DNA of 64,000 nt from Microbacterium sp. Yaish 1 (GCF_002245215.1 NZ_NPMR01000001.1:1409888-1473887), one strand, 5' to 3'. Counted from the first letter of the stretch, positions 35,377 to 44,502 are shown. The notes: a model not told the origin generated them from the letters alone. Numbers and translations: made by a program.

Positions 35377-36048
35377 TCAGCCGGCAGGAAGCAGCTGCGT
35401 ACGCAGCTCGTCGATGTCGGATGCCACGGCGATCGCGCCGTTCGCCTCGTCGGGGGTGCTGAAGCCCCACGACACGAAGATGACGGGGACGCCGTTCGCA
35501 GCGCCGCCCTCGACGTCGTGGTGGCGATCTCCGATGAGAACGGGTCGCGACACGTCGACACCATCGGCGGTCAGACGCCGGAGAGCTTCGGCCACGATGT
35601 CCGACTTCGAGCTCAGCGTCTTCTCGTCGCTCGTGGCTCCGACGATCTCGCGCAGCCGCGGTGCGAGGCCGAAGTGCTCCATGAGTGCGCGCACCTGGAT
35701 CTCGGGCTTCGAGCTCGCCGTCGACTGCGGCACGCCCGCCTCATTCAGCTCGACCATGAGGTCGGCGACGCCGGGGTAGAGACGTGCACCGGTCGTGTAG
35801 CCGTCGGCCTTGCCGAGCACGCGGTAGAACGAGACCGCCTCGGTGGCCTTCTCGGGCGTCATCCCGAGGTTCGTCTGGAACGACTCGTGCATCGGCGGGC
35901 CGATCCAGTGGATGAGCTCCTCGCGCGTCGGCGCGGGGTGGCCGAAGTGCTCGAGCGTGATGGTGAGGCGGCGGAGGATGCCTTCGGACGCATCGACGAC
36001 TGTGCCGTCGATGTCCCACAGCACGCAGGAGAACGGCGATCGGGTCAT
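35377..36048 (-). CDS. HAD family hydrolase, phosphoglycolate-phosphatase-like
   Basis: The 223-residue protein has HAD motif I (LWDIDGTVVD), a helical cap domain, motif II (STASSKPEI), the motif III lysine region and motif IV (LIGDRHHDVEGGAANGVP). The order and DxDGT nucleophile suggest a small-molecule phosphatase of the Gph group. The ATG at 36048 was chosen from the usual distance to motif I. The substrate is unknown. Confidence 0.87.
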   Translation of the reverse strand: MTRSPFSCVLWDIDGTVVDASEGILRRLTITLEHFGHPAPTREELIHWIGPPMHESFQTNLGMTPEKATEAVSFYRVLGKADGYTTGARLYPGVADLMVELNEAGVPQSTASSKPEIQVRALMEHFGLAPRLREIVGATSDEKTLSSKSDIVAEALRRLTADGVDVSRPVLIGDRHHDVEGGAANGVPVIFVSWGFSTPDEANGAIAVASDIDELRTQLLPAG

Positions 36049-36058
36049 AGGTCCCACC

Positions 36059-36781
36059 CTATGTGCGCGATGACGCGGAGTACGGCGCGAGGGTGCCGTC
36101 CACCATCTCCAGCACGCGGTCACAGTGTTCGAGCACGTCGTGGTCGTGGGTCACCATGACGACGGCAACATCGGCGCGGTGCGCCTGATCGGCGAGGAGC
36201 TGCACGACCTCGTGGCTGCGGGCACGGTCGAGGGCCGCGGTCGGTTCATCTACGAGCAGAAGTGCCGGTGAGTTGACGAGGGCGCGGGCGATGCCGACCC
36301 GCTGGCGCTCGCCGCCGGAGAGCTGACCGGGCCGGTGGTTCGCCCGGTGGCTCATTCCCACCGCGTCGAGGAGTGGCGCGGGGTCGACCGACGCGTTGCG
36401 GGCGATCCGTCCGGCAAGGCGGAGCTGATCGGCCGCGGAGAGGGCCGGGATCAGATTGCCCGACTGGAACACGAACCCGATGTTGTCGCGGCGGAACCGC
36501 GCGGCGGCGTTGCTTCCCAGACGCCCGAGATCGGTGCCGTTGACCTGCACGGTGCCGGAGTCGGCGGTCGTCAGAGCGCCGGCCACCGCGAGCAGTGACG
36601 ACTTGCCCGAGCCGGACGGTCCGACGATCGCCACGATCTCACCGGGGGCGACCGTCAGCGAGACATTGTCGAGAGCGCGGATGCGGGTGTCGCCGTCTCC
36701 ACGCTCGAGGGTGACGTCGCGGATGTCGAGGGCGGCGGTGCGTGTGTCAGCGGCGGTGCGGGTGCGAGTGGGGGTGGTCAT
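36059..36781 (-). CDS. ABC transporter ATP-binding protein, MacB/LolD type
   Basis: The 240-residue ATPase has Walker A GPSGSGKSS, a Q-loop in VFQSGNLIPAL, signature LSGGERQR, Walker B ALLLVDEPTAALD and a switch His in VTHDHD. It pairs with the FtsX-like permease upstream, whose stop it overlaps (ATGA). Such systems export peptides, lipids or antibiotics, or work mechanically on the envelope. Confidence 0.93.
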   Translation of the reverse strand: MTTPTRTRTAADTRTAALDIRDVTLERGDGDTRIRALDNVSLTVAPGEIVAIVGPSGSGKSSLLAVAGALTTADSGTVQVNGTDLGRLGSNAAARFRRDNIGFVFQSGNLIPALSAADQLRLAGRIARNASVDPAPLLDAVGMSHRANHRPGQLSGGERQRVGIARALVNSPALLLVDEPTAALDRARSHEVVQLLADQAHRADVAVVMVTHDHDVLEHCDRVLEMVDGTLAPYSASSRT

Positions 36782-37920
36782 CGCTGTCCTCCGAGGGCGG
36801 TGAGGGGGTCGACGCGGGAGATCCGGAGCACCGCCGCGGCGGCGCCGACGAGTCCGAGGGTGATCGTGAGCACGCTGGCGATCGCGATCGGTCCGGCCTC
36901 GAGGTTGAAGGGCATCGCGTCGGGCATGAGGGCGCCAAGCCCGACGCCGGTGCCGATACCGATCGCCGTGAACCCGACGAGGAGGATCGCGGCCTGGGCC
37001 ATGCTGTCGCGCAGCAGATAGGCGCGGGAGGCGCCGACGGCGCGGAGGATGGCGATCTCACCGGTGCGCTGGATCGTCCAGACGGTGAAGAACGCGCCGA
37101 CGACGAGCGCGCAGATGGCGTAGAGGAAGACCTGGATCATCATCAGCGTGAGCGTCTCGGCCTCGTAGCCGGGCGAGGCGTTGAACGACTCGGTGCGCGA
37201 CATCGACATCGTGCCGGCCGCTTCGTCGATGACCGCGAGGTCCGTTTCGGCGGGCGCTTCGACCGCGACCACGCTGGAGTAGTCGTAATCGAGAGTCGCG
37301 ATCTGGTCGGCCGTCGGGGCTCCGGGCTGAGCGGTGTTCGACGCGATCAGACGCCAGGTGTCGATCGGGAGGTAGGCGACGTCGACGTGGCCGAAGGTCG
37401 CCTGGCCCTCGGTGAAGCCGACGACGGTGAGCTCGAGGCCGATGCGGTCGAGCGTGATCACGGTGCCGATCTCGACGCCCTCGCCAGCCAGCGGCTCGGA
37501 GACGACGATGCCGGCGAGGTCATCGCCCACAGAGGTGCCGCTGGAGACGGAGGGGTCGAGGAAGCCGCCGGGCTCGATCCCGAACAGGGTGAGGTCGATC
37601 TGCTCGTCGTCACCGATCGTCCCATTGACGATGCTCACGCCCATGGGCTCGGCCTCGGCGACCTCGTCGGCGTCGCGCCAGGTGGCGAGCTGCTCGCCGT
37701 CGACGAGCGAGCGGCTGAAGGCGTTATCGGTGATCGTGCCTTCGTCGAAGGCGAAGGCGGTGGCGCGCATCGACTTGAGTCCCGAGACTCCGTCGTTCAC
37801 AAGACCGGAAGAGAGGCCCGAGAGCAGCACGACGAGCACGGCGATCAGAGCGATCACGACACCCATCAGTGTGAACCGGCCTCGGGCGAACCGCAGTTCG
37901 CGCACAGCGAGGAACATCAT
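36778..37920 (-). CDS. FtsX/MacB-like ABC transporter permease
   Basis: The protein of about 380 residues begins MFLAVREL and has an N-terminal transmembrane helix followed by a periplasmic-type extracellular domain of about 220 residues. Three C-terminal helices with the FtsX pattern (AILRAVGASRAYLLRDSMAQ) follow. Three successive start codons occur at 37923 (GTG), 37920 and 37917. AGGA upstream favours the ATGs. The transporter is probably repressed by the TetR encoded upstream. Confidence 0.9.
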   Translation of the reverse strand: MMFLAVRELRFARGRFTLMGVVIALIAVLVVLLSGLSSGLVNDGVSGLKSMRATAFAFDEGTITDNAFSRSLVDGEQLATWRDADEVAEAEPMGVSIVNGTIGDDEQIDLTLFGIEPGGFLDPSVSSGTSVGDDLAGIVVSEPLAGEGVEIGTVITLDRIGLELTVVGFTEGQATFGHVDVAYLPIDTWRLIASNTAQPGAPTADQIATLDYDYSSVVAVEAPAETDLAVIDEAAGTMSMSRTESFNASPGYEAETLTLMMIQVFLYAICALVVGAFFTVWTIQRTGEIAILRAVGASRAYLLRDSMAQAAILLVGFTAIGIGTGVGLGALMPDAMPFNLEAGPIAIASVLTITLGLVGAAAAVLRISRVDPLTALGGQR

Positions 37921-37960
37921 CACGTCCTAAAAGGAGCAAGGTGGCGGGCACCACTGAGCC

Positions 37961-37994
37961 GACACAATGTCGGCATCTTCCTGACAGTGTGTCA
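37961..37994. promoter_or_regulatory. Candidate TetR operator before the ABC exporter
   Basis: TGACA-GTG-TGTCA (37982-37994) is a palindrome. A second GACA-CAA-TGTC lies at 37961-37971. Both sit between the TetR gene stop and the permease start, which points to repression of the exporter. Confidence 0.6.
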
Positions 37995-38010
37995 CTAACT
38001 TTGGACGAGG

Positions 38011-38592
38011 TCAAATTTCGCTGTGCACGCCCCTGTCGAGAACCCCGATGACTCCCGCGGTCACGTCATCGGGGTCGACCCCGTGCTCCACGAGCTGCAT
38101 GCCGGCGGTGATGACGCCCTGAACGAGCGCCGCACGGGTTGCGGCATCCGGGATTCCCAGCTCCTCGAGAAGGTGACGCAACGGCGCCGTCAGGGCGTCG
38201 TGCATCGCCATGATCGCCTCGACGTTCTTCGGTGAGATGTCGGTCTGCTGAAGCCCCGTGGCGAGCGTGTGCTTGCCGTCGGCCGTCATCCGGATCGTCG
38301 CTGTCACGTACGCGTGCAGGCGAGCGCGGCCGGGGGCTGCGGCATCCATCGCGGCCTCGAGCTCCGCACCCCACTCCTCGAACGCCTGCATCGCGATCGC
38401 GGCGAGGAGGTCGTCCTTCGACGGGAAGTACTCGTAGAAGCTCGACCGGGACAGGCCCGCCCGCTCGCACACCGAACGGGGGGTGATGGCGGCGACCCCG
38501 GCCTCGGCGATGATCGCCTTCGCCGAGGCGAGGAGGGCTCCGTGTTGAGCGACGCGGTGTTCTGCGACGGTCGCAGCGGTGATCTTCGGCAC
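38011..38592 (-). CDS. TetR family transcriptional regulator
   Basis: The 193-residue protein starts at GTG. It has a TetR DNA-binding domain (ASAKAIIAEAGVAAITPRSVCERAGLSRSSFYEYFPSKDDLL) and a helical sensor domain with DALTAPLRHLLEELGIPD. It lies directly upstream of the FtsX-like exporter on the same strand, with palindromic sites in the gap, so it is the likely local repressor. Confidence 0.9.
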   Translation of the reverse strand: MPKITAATVAEHRVAQHGALLASAKAIIAEAGVAAITPRSVCERAGLSRSSFYEYFPSKDDLLAAIAMQAFEEWGAELEAAMDAAAPGRARLHAYVTATIRMTADGKHTLATGLQQTDISPKNVEAIMAMHDALTAPLRHLLEELGIPDAATRAALVQGVITAGMQLVEHGVDPDDVTAGVIGVLDRGVHSEI

Positions 38593-38681
38593 CGCCCCAT
38601 TATGGTTCTCGCCTATGAGACCCGCCGGGTAGCTATGCGGGTGGCGGGAATGTCTCGCGGCTCCCGCGCGCTGACATCCTC

Positions 38682-39554
38682 ATGACGACATCCAGCACGT
38701 CCTCAGCCCACGCTTCGGGCACCTTCCGCATCGGCGGCGACCTCGAGGTCAACCGCCTCGGCTACGGCACGATGCAGCTCACCGGCCCCGGCGTCTGGGG
38801 TCCGCCGAAGGATCACGACGAGGCGATCCGCGTGCTCAAGCGCGCCGTCGAGCTCGGCGTCAACTTCTTCGACACCGCCGACTCGTACGGCCCCTACGTC
38901 GCCGAGGAGCTCCTCAAGGAGGCGCTGCACCCCTACGGCGACGACGTCGTGATCGCGACGAAGGCCGGACTCACGCGTACCGGACCCAACGAGTGGCCGC
39001 CGCTCGGGCGCCCGGAGTACCTGCGTCAGGAGGCCGAGATGAGCCTCCGCCGCCTCGGTCTCGACCGCATCGACCTCTTCCAGCTCCACCGCATCGACCC
39101 GCAGGTTCCCCTCGAAGACCAGGTCGGCGAGCTGAAGAAGCTCCAGGACGAGGGCAAGATCCGTCACATCGGACTCTCCGAGGTCACCGTCGATGAGGTG
39201 AAGGCCGCGCAGCAGATCGCGACGATCGTCTCGGTGCAGAACCTCTACAACCTGCAGAAGCGGGATGCCGAGGAGCTGCTCGACTGGTCGACGGAGCAGG
39301 GCATCGGCTTCATCCCGTGGTTCCCGCTCGCGACCGGCGGCCTGACCGGTGCCGACTCGCCGCTCAGCGAGCTCGCCGAGCGCAAGCAGGCATCCCCGGC
39401 CCAGATCGCGCTCGCCTGGCTGCTCAAGCGCTCGCCGGTGATGCTGCCGATTCCCGGCACCTCGAGCGTCGCGCACCTCGAAGACAACCTCCGCGGCGCG
39501 GAGATCGAGCTCACCGACGACGAATTCGAGGAGCTGTCGAAGCTCGGTTCCTGA
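38682..39554 (+). CDS. Aldo/keto reductase
   Basis: The 290-residue TIM-barrel oxidoreductase shows the family tetrad: Asp and Tyr in FFDTADSYG, Lys in IATKAG, and His in LFQLHRID. The NADPH-binding end reads PIPGTSSVAHLEDNL. The substrate is unknown. It is divergent from the TetR gene with an 89-bp spacer and stands alone. Confidence 0.93.
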   Translation: MTTSSTSSAHASGTFRIGGDLEVNRLGYGTMQLTGPGVWGPPKDHDEAIRVLKRAVELGVNFFDTADSYGPYVAEELLKEALHPYGDDVVIATKAGLTRTGPNEWPPLGRPEYLRQEAEMSLRRLGLDRIDLFQLHRIDPQVPLEDQVGELKKLQDEGKIRHIGLSEVTVDEVKAAQQIATIVSVQNLYNLQKRDAEELLDWSTEQGIGFIPWFPLATGGLTGADSPLSELAERKQASPAQIALAWLLKRSPVMLPIPGTSSVAHLEDNLRGAEIELTDDEFEELSKLGS

Positions 39555-39566
39555 CGGAATGGCGCG

Positions 39567-39602
39567 AGGCGCATCCGGACCGATACCGGCCGGGTGCGCC
39601 TT
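39567..39602. terminator. Hairpin after aldo/keto reductase gene
   Basis: AGGCGCATCCGG pairs with CCGGGTGCGCCT with one G-T wobble, just 12 bp after the stop codon. The convergent 39636 gene may share it. Confidence 0.65.
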
Positions 39603-39635
39603 CGTCATCGGCGCGGGATCAAGCGTCGGCGCAGA

Positions 39636-40019
39636 TCAGGTGTCGAAGCCGACGAAAGACCACCGCTGCGCGGCATCCGCGCCGAGGTCGAGGAACACGG
39701 CGGTGAACTCGTTGTTGACGCCGTCCTCCCAGAACGTCAGCGCGGCACGACCCGGCGAGACCGCGATGGAGGCGAGCTCGGACGGTGGACGCGGGCCGAT
39801 GAGGGCGACGAGCGCCGGGAGACGGCGCAGCACGTCCTCGACGAGTGGAGCCACACGCTGGTCGATGTCCACGCGATCCCGTCCACTCAGCCAGATCCCG
39901 AGTTCACGCGCTTCGCCCCGAAAGAGGTCGCACCCGTACTCCACGATCCCATTGAGCTCGCTCTCGAAACGCAGCTCCTGCCGGCGGAACTCCTCGACCG
40001 TGTCGGATGCGTCTTCCAT
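39636..40019 (-). CDS. Hypothetical protein, 127 aa
   Basis: The protein begins MEDASDTVEEFRRQELRFESELNGIVEYGCDLF and ends WSFVGFDT. It is acidic and soluble, with no motif I recognise. The amino-acid composition and third-position GC favour this strand over the overlapping plus-strand frame. It lies 52 bp downstream of nucS on the same strand. Confidence 0.5.
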   Translation of the reverse strand: MEDASDTVEEFRRQELRFESELNGIVEYGCDLFRGEARELGIWLSGRDRVDIDQRVAPLVEDVLRRLPALVALIGPRPPSELASIAVSPGRAALTFWEDGVNNEFTAVFLDLGADAAQRWSFVGFDT

Positions 40020-40071
40020 GCGCGAAGCCTAGGCGGCGCGAGCGAAGCGGTGGGTCCGCGGCGCGGACGGA

Positions 40072-40770
40072 TCAGAACAGGCGCGGTGCGCCCGACTCGA
40101 TGCCCTTCATGGCGTCGTAGTCGAGCGTGACGCAGCGGATGCCGCGGTCGGTGGCGAGCACCTTCGCCTGCGGCTTGATCTCCTGCGCCGCGAACACGCC
40201 CGACACGGGCGCGAGGTGCGGGTCGCGGCCGAGCAGCTCGAGGTAGCGCGTGAGCTGCTCGACGCCGTCGATGTCGCCGCGGCGCTTGACCTCGACGGCA
40301 ATCGTTCCGCCCGCGGGGTCGCGCAGCAGCAGGTCGACCGGTCCGATCGCGGTCGGGAACTCGCGGCGGACCAGCGTCAGGTCTTCACCGATGACCTCGA
40401 CCTGCTCGGCGAGCAGGCGCTGCAGATCGGCCTCGACGCCGTCCTTGATCAGACCGGGGTCGACGCCGAGCTCGTGCGACGAGTCGTGGATCATCTCGTA
40501 GATGCGCACGACGAGGGTGTCGCCCGACTTCGCGTGGGTCACCCGCCACTGCTCGACGACCTGCTCCTCGACATCCGGATCGTCCTCCGGCGTCTCGACG
40601 GTGAGCGTGCACGGCGGGCTCATCCAGTTCAGGGGCTTGTACGACCCGCCGTCGGAGTGCACGAGCAGGCTGCCGTCGCCTTTGTGCACCAGCAGCCGAG
40701 TAGCCAGCGGAAGGTGAGCATTGAGGCGCCCCGTGTACTGGACGGAGCAGCGGGCGATGACCAGACGCAC
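40072..40770 (-). CDS. nucS: Endonuclease NucS (EndoMS), mismatch repair
   Basis: The 232-residue protein starts at GTG with the conserved [21 protein letters not shown]. The nuclease domain contains the DNA-cleavage residues in GPVDLLLRD and [24 protein letters not shown]. NucS replaces MutS/MutL in Actinobacteria, cutting both strands at mismatches. Family length and both domains are intact. Confidence 0.96.
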   Translation of the reverse strand: MRLVIARCSVQYTGRLNAHLPLATRLLVHKGDGSLLVHSDGGSYKPLNWMSPPCTLTVETPEDDPDVEEQVVEQWRVTHAKSGDTLVVRIYEMIHDSSHELGVDPGLIKDGVEADLQRLLAEQVEVIGEDLTLVRREFPTAIGPVDLLLRDPAGGTIAVEVKRRGDIDGVEQLTRYLELLGRDPHLAPVSGVFAAQEIKPQAKVLATDRGIRCVTLDYDAMKGIESGAPRLF

Positions 40771-40796
40771 CCGTCGAGCCTAAGCGCTCGGCGCGC

Positions 40797-41519
40797 TCAT
40801 CGCAGATGCGCGGCGACGGTCGGGATGAGGATCGGTGCGTTCACGGCGGCGTGAAGCACCATGCAGGCGACGAGGTTGCGGCGCCAGAGGTACAGCGCGT
40901 AGATCGCCACGGTTCCGCTCGCGTGGGAGAGCAGCCACTCGATTCCGAAGGTGAACAGATGTGGCACGACGAAGAACGGAAGCGTCGTGGCGACGGCGAC
41001 CCAGCGTCGCCCGGTGAGCTGGGTCAACCGTTCCAGCGGATAGCCGCGGAACAGGATCTCTTCGCAGATCGCGGCGCTCAGGATCATCGCGACGACGGTC
41101 AGGACGGGGAGGGCGGCGATGGTCGCCGAGCCCGAGTCGGGCGCCGCCTGCGGACGGATGAGCTGCGCGAGCCAGCTCCAGGTCATCGCACCGCCGAAGA
41201 GGATGAGTGCCCACTCGAGGTCTTTTCCTGTCGGCCGAACGATGCGGATCGACGTGAGCCGGCTCCGCTCGACACCGAAGACCCACGCAAGGACGAGCGC
41301 CGTCGCGAGCAAGTTCCAGAAGATCGAGGCCGCCGGTCCCGCGAGCCCGATCGCCGCGAGCAAGGGACGCGGGTCGGCTCCGGCGGTGCGGAGGATGGGC
41401 GGCAGCCACATCGGCGACCACGCGAGCCCGATGCCCACGAGCGCGGTGACCCACGCGCGTGCGCGGGCGCGCGTGCGTTGCGATCGCGGTGCCGCGACGG
41501 AGTTCGATTCCGGTTCCAC
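40797..41519 (-). CDS. CPBP family intramembrane metalloprotease
   Basis: The 240-residue membrane protein has about seven helices. It carries the CPBP signature CEEILFRGYPLERL with the two glutamates, FVVPHLFTFG with a histidine, and a final MVLHAAVNAP. Members are CAAX-protease-like enzymes, often in bacteriocin immunity or membrane processing. It is divergent from a TetR gene across a clear palindrome. Confidence 0.87.
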   Translation of the reverse strand: MEPESNSVAAPRSQRTRARARAWVTALVGIGLAWSPMWLPPILRTAGADPRPLLAAIGLAGPAASIFWNLLATALVLAWVFGVERSRLTSIRIVRPTGKDLEWALILFGGAMTWSWLAQLIRPQAAPDSGSATIAALPVLTVVAMILSAAICEEILFRGYPLERLTQLTGRRWVAVATTLPFFVVPHLFTFGIEWLLSHASGTVAIYALYLWRRNLVACMVLHAAVNAPILIPTVAAHLR

Positions 41520-41537
41520 GAATGCAGACTAGCTGCT

Positions 41538-41555
41538 CTAGAGTGTGTGCTCTAG
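41538..41555. promoter_or_regulatory. TetR-type operator between CPBP and tetR genes
   Basis: CTAGAG-TGTGTG-CTCTAG is a perfect inverted repeat located 18 bp from the CPBP start and 19 bp from the tetR start. It probably binds the TetR encoded at 41575. Confidence 0.7.
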
Positions 41556-41574
41556 TAACGATCGGAAGGCTATC

Positions 41575-42174
41575 GTGGCTCCCGTGCCACGCCGCCGCGA
41601 CCCCGAACGCTTCGAAGAGCGGCGTGGGGTGATCTTGGATGCTGCGGCCGCCCAGTTCGCGGCATCCGGATACGCGGCCGCCACCACTGCGTCGATCTAC
41701 CGTCGCGCCGGAGTGTCGTCGGGCACACTGTTCCACTACTTCCCGACGAAGCTCGACCTCCTCGTTGGAGTGCTGGAGCTGGGGCGTGCGGAGACGGCTC
41801 GAGCGCTCGCGGAGATCACCGGAAGAGCCGCAGGCGCGGATGCCGTTCTGGCTTATGCCGCGCAGGTCGAGGGGGAACTCGCCGACGAGCTGTACCCCGG
41901 GCTCGTCCGGGCGATCGGCGACGTCGAACGGCTCGAGCCCGTCCGCGACGCGCTCGCCGCCGAGACCGCGGCGATCGACGACTTCCTCAGGCGGCATCTC
42001 GCCCTGGCGTTCGACGCCGACCCGGCGAGGTGCGCCGGCCAGGCTCGCGCGATCCGCTGGCTGCTGGATGGTGCAGCAGCCGACGCGCTCGCCGCGCCCG
42101 TCCCGGCTGGCTCCCTCGTCGACGCGGTGCGCGTTCTGCTTCGCGGCATGGGGGTGCGGCCGCCCAAGTCGTGA
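41575..42174 (+). CDS. TetR family transcriptional regulator
   Basis: The protein of about 199 residues starts at a GTG with GGAAGG 6 nt upstream. It has a TetR DNA-binding domain (GVILDAAAAQFAASGYAAATTASIYRRAGVSSGTLFHYFPTK) and a variable helical C-terminus. It is divergent from the CPBP protease gene and most likely controls it and itself. Confidence 0.88.
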   Translation: MAPVPRRRDPERFEERRGVILDAAAAQFAASGYAAATTASIYRRAGVSSGTLFHYFPTKLDLLVGVLELGRAETARALAEITGRAAGADAVLAYAAQVEGELADELYPGLVRAIGDVERLEPVRDALAAETAAIDDFLRRHLALAFDADPARCAGQARAIRWLLDGAAADALAAPVPAGSLVDAVRVLLRGMGVRPPKS

Positions 42175-42256
42175 GCTGGCCGCGCCCGCATCCGCGGGTT
42201 GTGCCGTCCTGCGTGGGCTGTCCCGTCGTGGCTGGGTGTGTCGTCGACCGCCGGTT

Positions 42257-42331
42257 GTCCCGTCGTCAGGCTCAACTGCCGTTGAAGCCCCACTGGCGGC
42301 CATTGAGCACGGTTGAGTCTGTCGACGGGAC
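42257..42331. repeat. Hairpin repeat unit 1 of 3
   Basis: The arms 42257-42276 and 42312-42331 are 20-bp inverted copies with two mismatches, each built on GGCTCAAC / GTTGAGTC-type ends. The whole unit is 75 bp. It belongs to a cluster of three similar units in the 483-bp gene-free gap 42175-42657. Confidence 0.7.
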
Positions 42332-42441
42332 GGCGCAGCTCCTCAGGCGGCCCGCGTCGCCATATGGCAGGGGGGCTCGGGCGTCCGCCCGGGTGTGCCG
42401 CGCCGGCACCCCGTGAGCCTCGGAGCGCGGGCATCAGCGGT

Positions 42442-42514
42442 GCCGTCACCAGGCTCAGTGGATGCGAGGGGGCCGCAGGCCGGCCACAGCCGCGGTTGAG
42501 CCTGTACACGGGAC
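42442..42514. repeat. Hairpin repeat unit 2 of 3
   Basis: The arms around CCAGGCTCAGTG (left) and CGGTTGAGCCTG (right) form a 73-bp imperfect inverted unit related to its two neighbours. This is the most diverged copy. Confidence 0.6.
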
Positions 42515-42566
42515 AGGGTTGGCTCCGCTCGCGCAACCTGCGAGCCTCGTCGCTTCCGGATCCGCT

Positions 42567-42641
42567 GTGCCGTCGACAGGCTGAGCGGCTGTTGTGGCGC
42601 CGCAATCCGGGCGCAGACCCGGCTGAGCCTGTAGACGGCAC
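42567..42641. repeat. Hairpin repeat unit 3 of 3
   Basis: The arms 42567-42586 and 42622-42641 are 20-bp inverted copies with two mismatches. The unit is 75 bp and lies just downstream of the HIT gene stop. Confidence 0.7.
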
Positions 42642-42657
42642 GGCCCAACGGGACCGG

Positions 42658-43032
42658 TCAGTAGTGCCCCTTGCCGATCACGGCGTGCCGCACCCCGCCC
42701 CGCGGATCCGCGACGTCGCCGGCGAAGCGCGGAATCACGTGGATGTGGGCGTGGAAGACCGTCTGTCCGGCGGCGACGCCGTCGTTGAACCCGACGTTGT
42801 ACCCATCCGGGCGGTGACTCTCGTCGAGCTGCGTCTTGATCAGGGTGATGAGGCGCGTCGCTTCGCGGAGCTCGTCCCCGGTCGCGTCGAACCAGCTCGC
42901 GATCCGCCGCTTCGGGATGACCAGCGTGTGCCCGGGCGACACCGGATTCGCATCGCGGAGCGCGAAGACGAGATCGGCCTCGGCGACTCGGTCCGCCACG
43001 GGCACCATCTCGAACACCGAGAGCGACGTCAT
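42658..43032 (-). CDS. HIT family protein
   Basis: The 124-residue protein contains the histidine triad HAHIHVIPR near residue 95-103 and the HIT fold landmarks FALRDANPVSPGHTLVIPKR and GYNVGFNDGVAAGQTVFH. It is a nucleotide hydrolase or transferase. ATG 43032 is chosen over an in-frame TTG at 43044. Confidence 0.93.
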   Translation of the reverse strand: MTSLSVFEMVPVADRVAEADLVFALRDANPVSPGHTLVIPKRRIASWFDATGDELREATRLITLIKTQLDESHRPDGYNVGFNDGVAAGQTVFHAHIHVIPRFAGDVADPRGGVRHAVIGKGHY

Positions 43033-43186
43033 CCGTCCACTCAACCGGATCGGCGGTGAAGCTGTCAGCCCAGCCCAGCCCAGCCCACCCGGCTGCCCGG
43101 CATCAACCGAGGTCCCAGTTCGGCCGGGAAAGGCGGCGGGGTACCCGGCCCAAGCGGGACCTCGCCGCGTGAGAGCGCGGGACGGG

Positions 43187-44446
43187 TCAGTGGCGGCCGG
43201 CGCCGACCTTGGCCCCGGGCAGCGGTTTCGCGGCCGACGAGGCGAGACCGGATGCCGCCACCAGCACCACGAGGATGAACAGTGTCGGCAGCAGGCCGAT
43301 GTGGTCGCTGATGAACCCGAGGATCGGCGGTCCGCACAGGAACGCGACGTAGCCGATCGTGGCGGCGGCGCTCACGCGCGCGGCTGCGCGGGCGGGGTCG
43401 TCGGCGGCGGCGGACATCCCGAGCGGGAAGCCGAGCGACGCCCCGATGCCCCACAGTGCCGCGCCGACGAAGACGAGCGGCAGGTTCGGGGCGAGGATGA
43501 ACAGCAGGATGCCGGCTGTCGCGGCGACCGCGAGCACGCGCAGCGTCGCGACGCGGCCGAAGCGGTCGACGAGGGGTCCGCCGAAGACGCGAACGACGGT
43601 CATCGACACGCTGAAGACGGTGAGGGCCGCGGCGCCGATGGCGGCGGTTCCGCCCTCGTGCTCGACCACGCCGAGCGCCAGCCAGTCGTTCGCACCGCCC
43701 TCGGCGAAGGCCATGCCGAGCATGATGATGCCGAGCGTGTAGGTCCGCGGCTCGCGCCAGGCCGACAGCGAGACCGCGAGTCGCTGACGCCACCCGCGCG
43801 CGGGGGAGTCGCCAGGCGCCGCTTCCGGCCCCGCGGAATCGGCGGCGACGGCATCCGTGACCGCCCGGCGGGGGACGTTCGCGATCGCGACGATCGCCAA
43901 GACGACGATGAGCGCGGCGATGGTGACGGCATGGATGGCGACGCCGATGCGCAGGCCCGCGGCGATGGCGCCGAGCCCGGCGCCGATCACGGTTCCGAAG
44001 CTGAAGAAGGCGTGGAACAGCGGGAGGATCGTCTTGCCCGACTGCGTCTCGATGGCCGCGCCGTCGACGTTCATCATGACGTCGAGGCACCCGTTGCCGA
44101 ACCCGAAGAGCGCGAGCCCGACGATGAGCATCGCGTAGGAGTGGAAGAAGCCGCTGCCGAGTCCGAGGATCGCGAGGCCGATCGACAGGGTGATCAGCAC
44201 GCCGAACATGCCGGTGCGGGTGCCGAGCCGGGCGATGATGACCGAGCTGGCCGAGAGCCCGAGGATCGAGGCGATCCCCATCGCGAGCAGCGCCAGACCG
44301 ATCTCACGGTTCTCGATGCCGAGGTCTTCTTTGATCGTGGGTACGCGCGCGGCCCAGGTGGCGATGCTCAGGCCGCTCGCGGCGAAGATCGCGAAGACGG
44401 CGTTGCGCCAGCGCAGGTAGACGGAACGGGAGAGCACATCGGTCAC
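43187..44446 (-). CDS. MFS transporter, YbjJ-like
   Basis: The 419-residue protein has 12 transmembrane helices and starts at a GTG. Typical phrases are FAIFAASGLSIATWAARVP, GLALFGFGNGCLDVMMNVDG and ALWGIGASLGFPLGMSAAADDP, matching the YbjJ/fucose-permease-like branch. Substrate is unknown. It is divergent from a LacI regulator with a palindromic site between them. Confidence 0.88.
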   Translation of the reverse strand: MTDVLSRSVYLRWRNAVFAIFAASGLSIATWAARVPTIKEDLGIENREIGLALLAMGIASILGLSASSVIIARLGTRTGMFGVLITLSIGLAILGLGSGFFHSYAMLIVGLALFGFGNGCLDVMMNVDGAAIETQSGKTILPLFHAFFSFGTVIGAGLGAIAAGLRIGVAIHAVTIAALIVVLAIVAIANVPRRAVTDAVAADSAGPEAAPGDSPARGWRQRLAVSLSAWREPRTYTLGIIMLGMAFAEGGANDWLALGVVEHEGGTAAIGAAALTVFSVSMTVVRVFGGPLVDRFGRVATLRVLAVAATAGILLFILAPNLPLVFVGAALWGIGASLGFPLGMSAAADDPARAAARVSAAATIGYVAFLCGPPILGFISDHIGLLPTLFILVVLVAASGLASSAAKPLPGAKVGAGRH

Positions 44447-44459
44447 CGGGTCAGCGTAC

Positions 44460-44471
44460 CGAATCGATTCG
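44460..44471. promoter_or_regulatory. LacI-type operator CGAATCGATTCG
   Basis: The 12-bp perfect palindrome has the central CG and AA/TT flanks expected of LacI-family sites. It lies 14 bp upstream of the MFS start and 32 bp upstream of the lacI start. Confidence 0.7.
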
Positions 44472-44502
44472 ATGTTGCACTACGGCCAGGTACGATCGGG
44501 GC

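Noticed and set aside
40072..40770. Possible restriction endonuclease instead of NucS
   Set aside because: The N-terminal [16 protein letters not shown] and the full two-domain layout match NucS precisely.
43066..43090. Four AGCCC tandem copies before the HIT gene
   Set aside because: They are too short and GC-simple to support any function. They probably arose by slippage.
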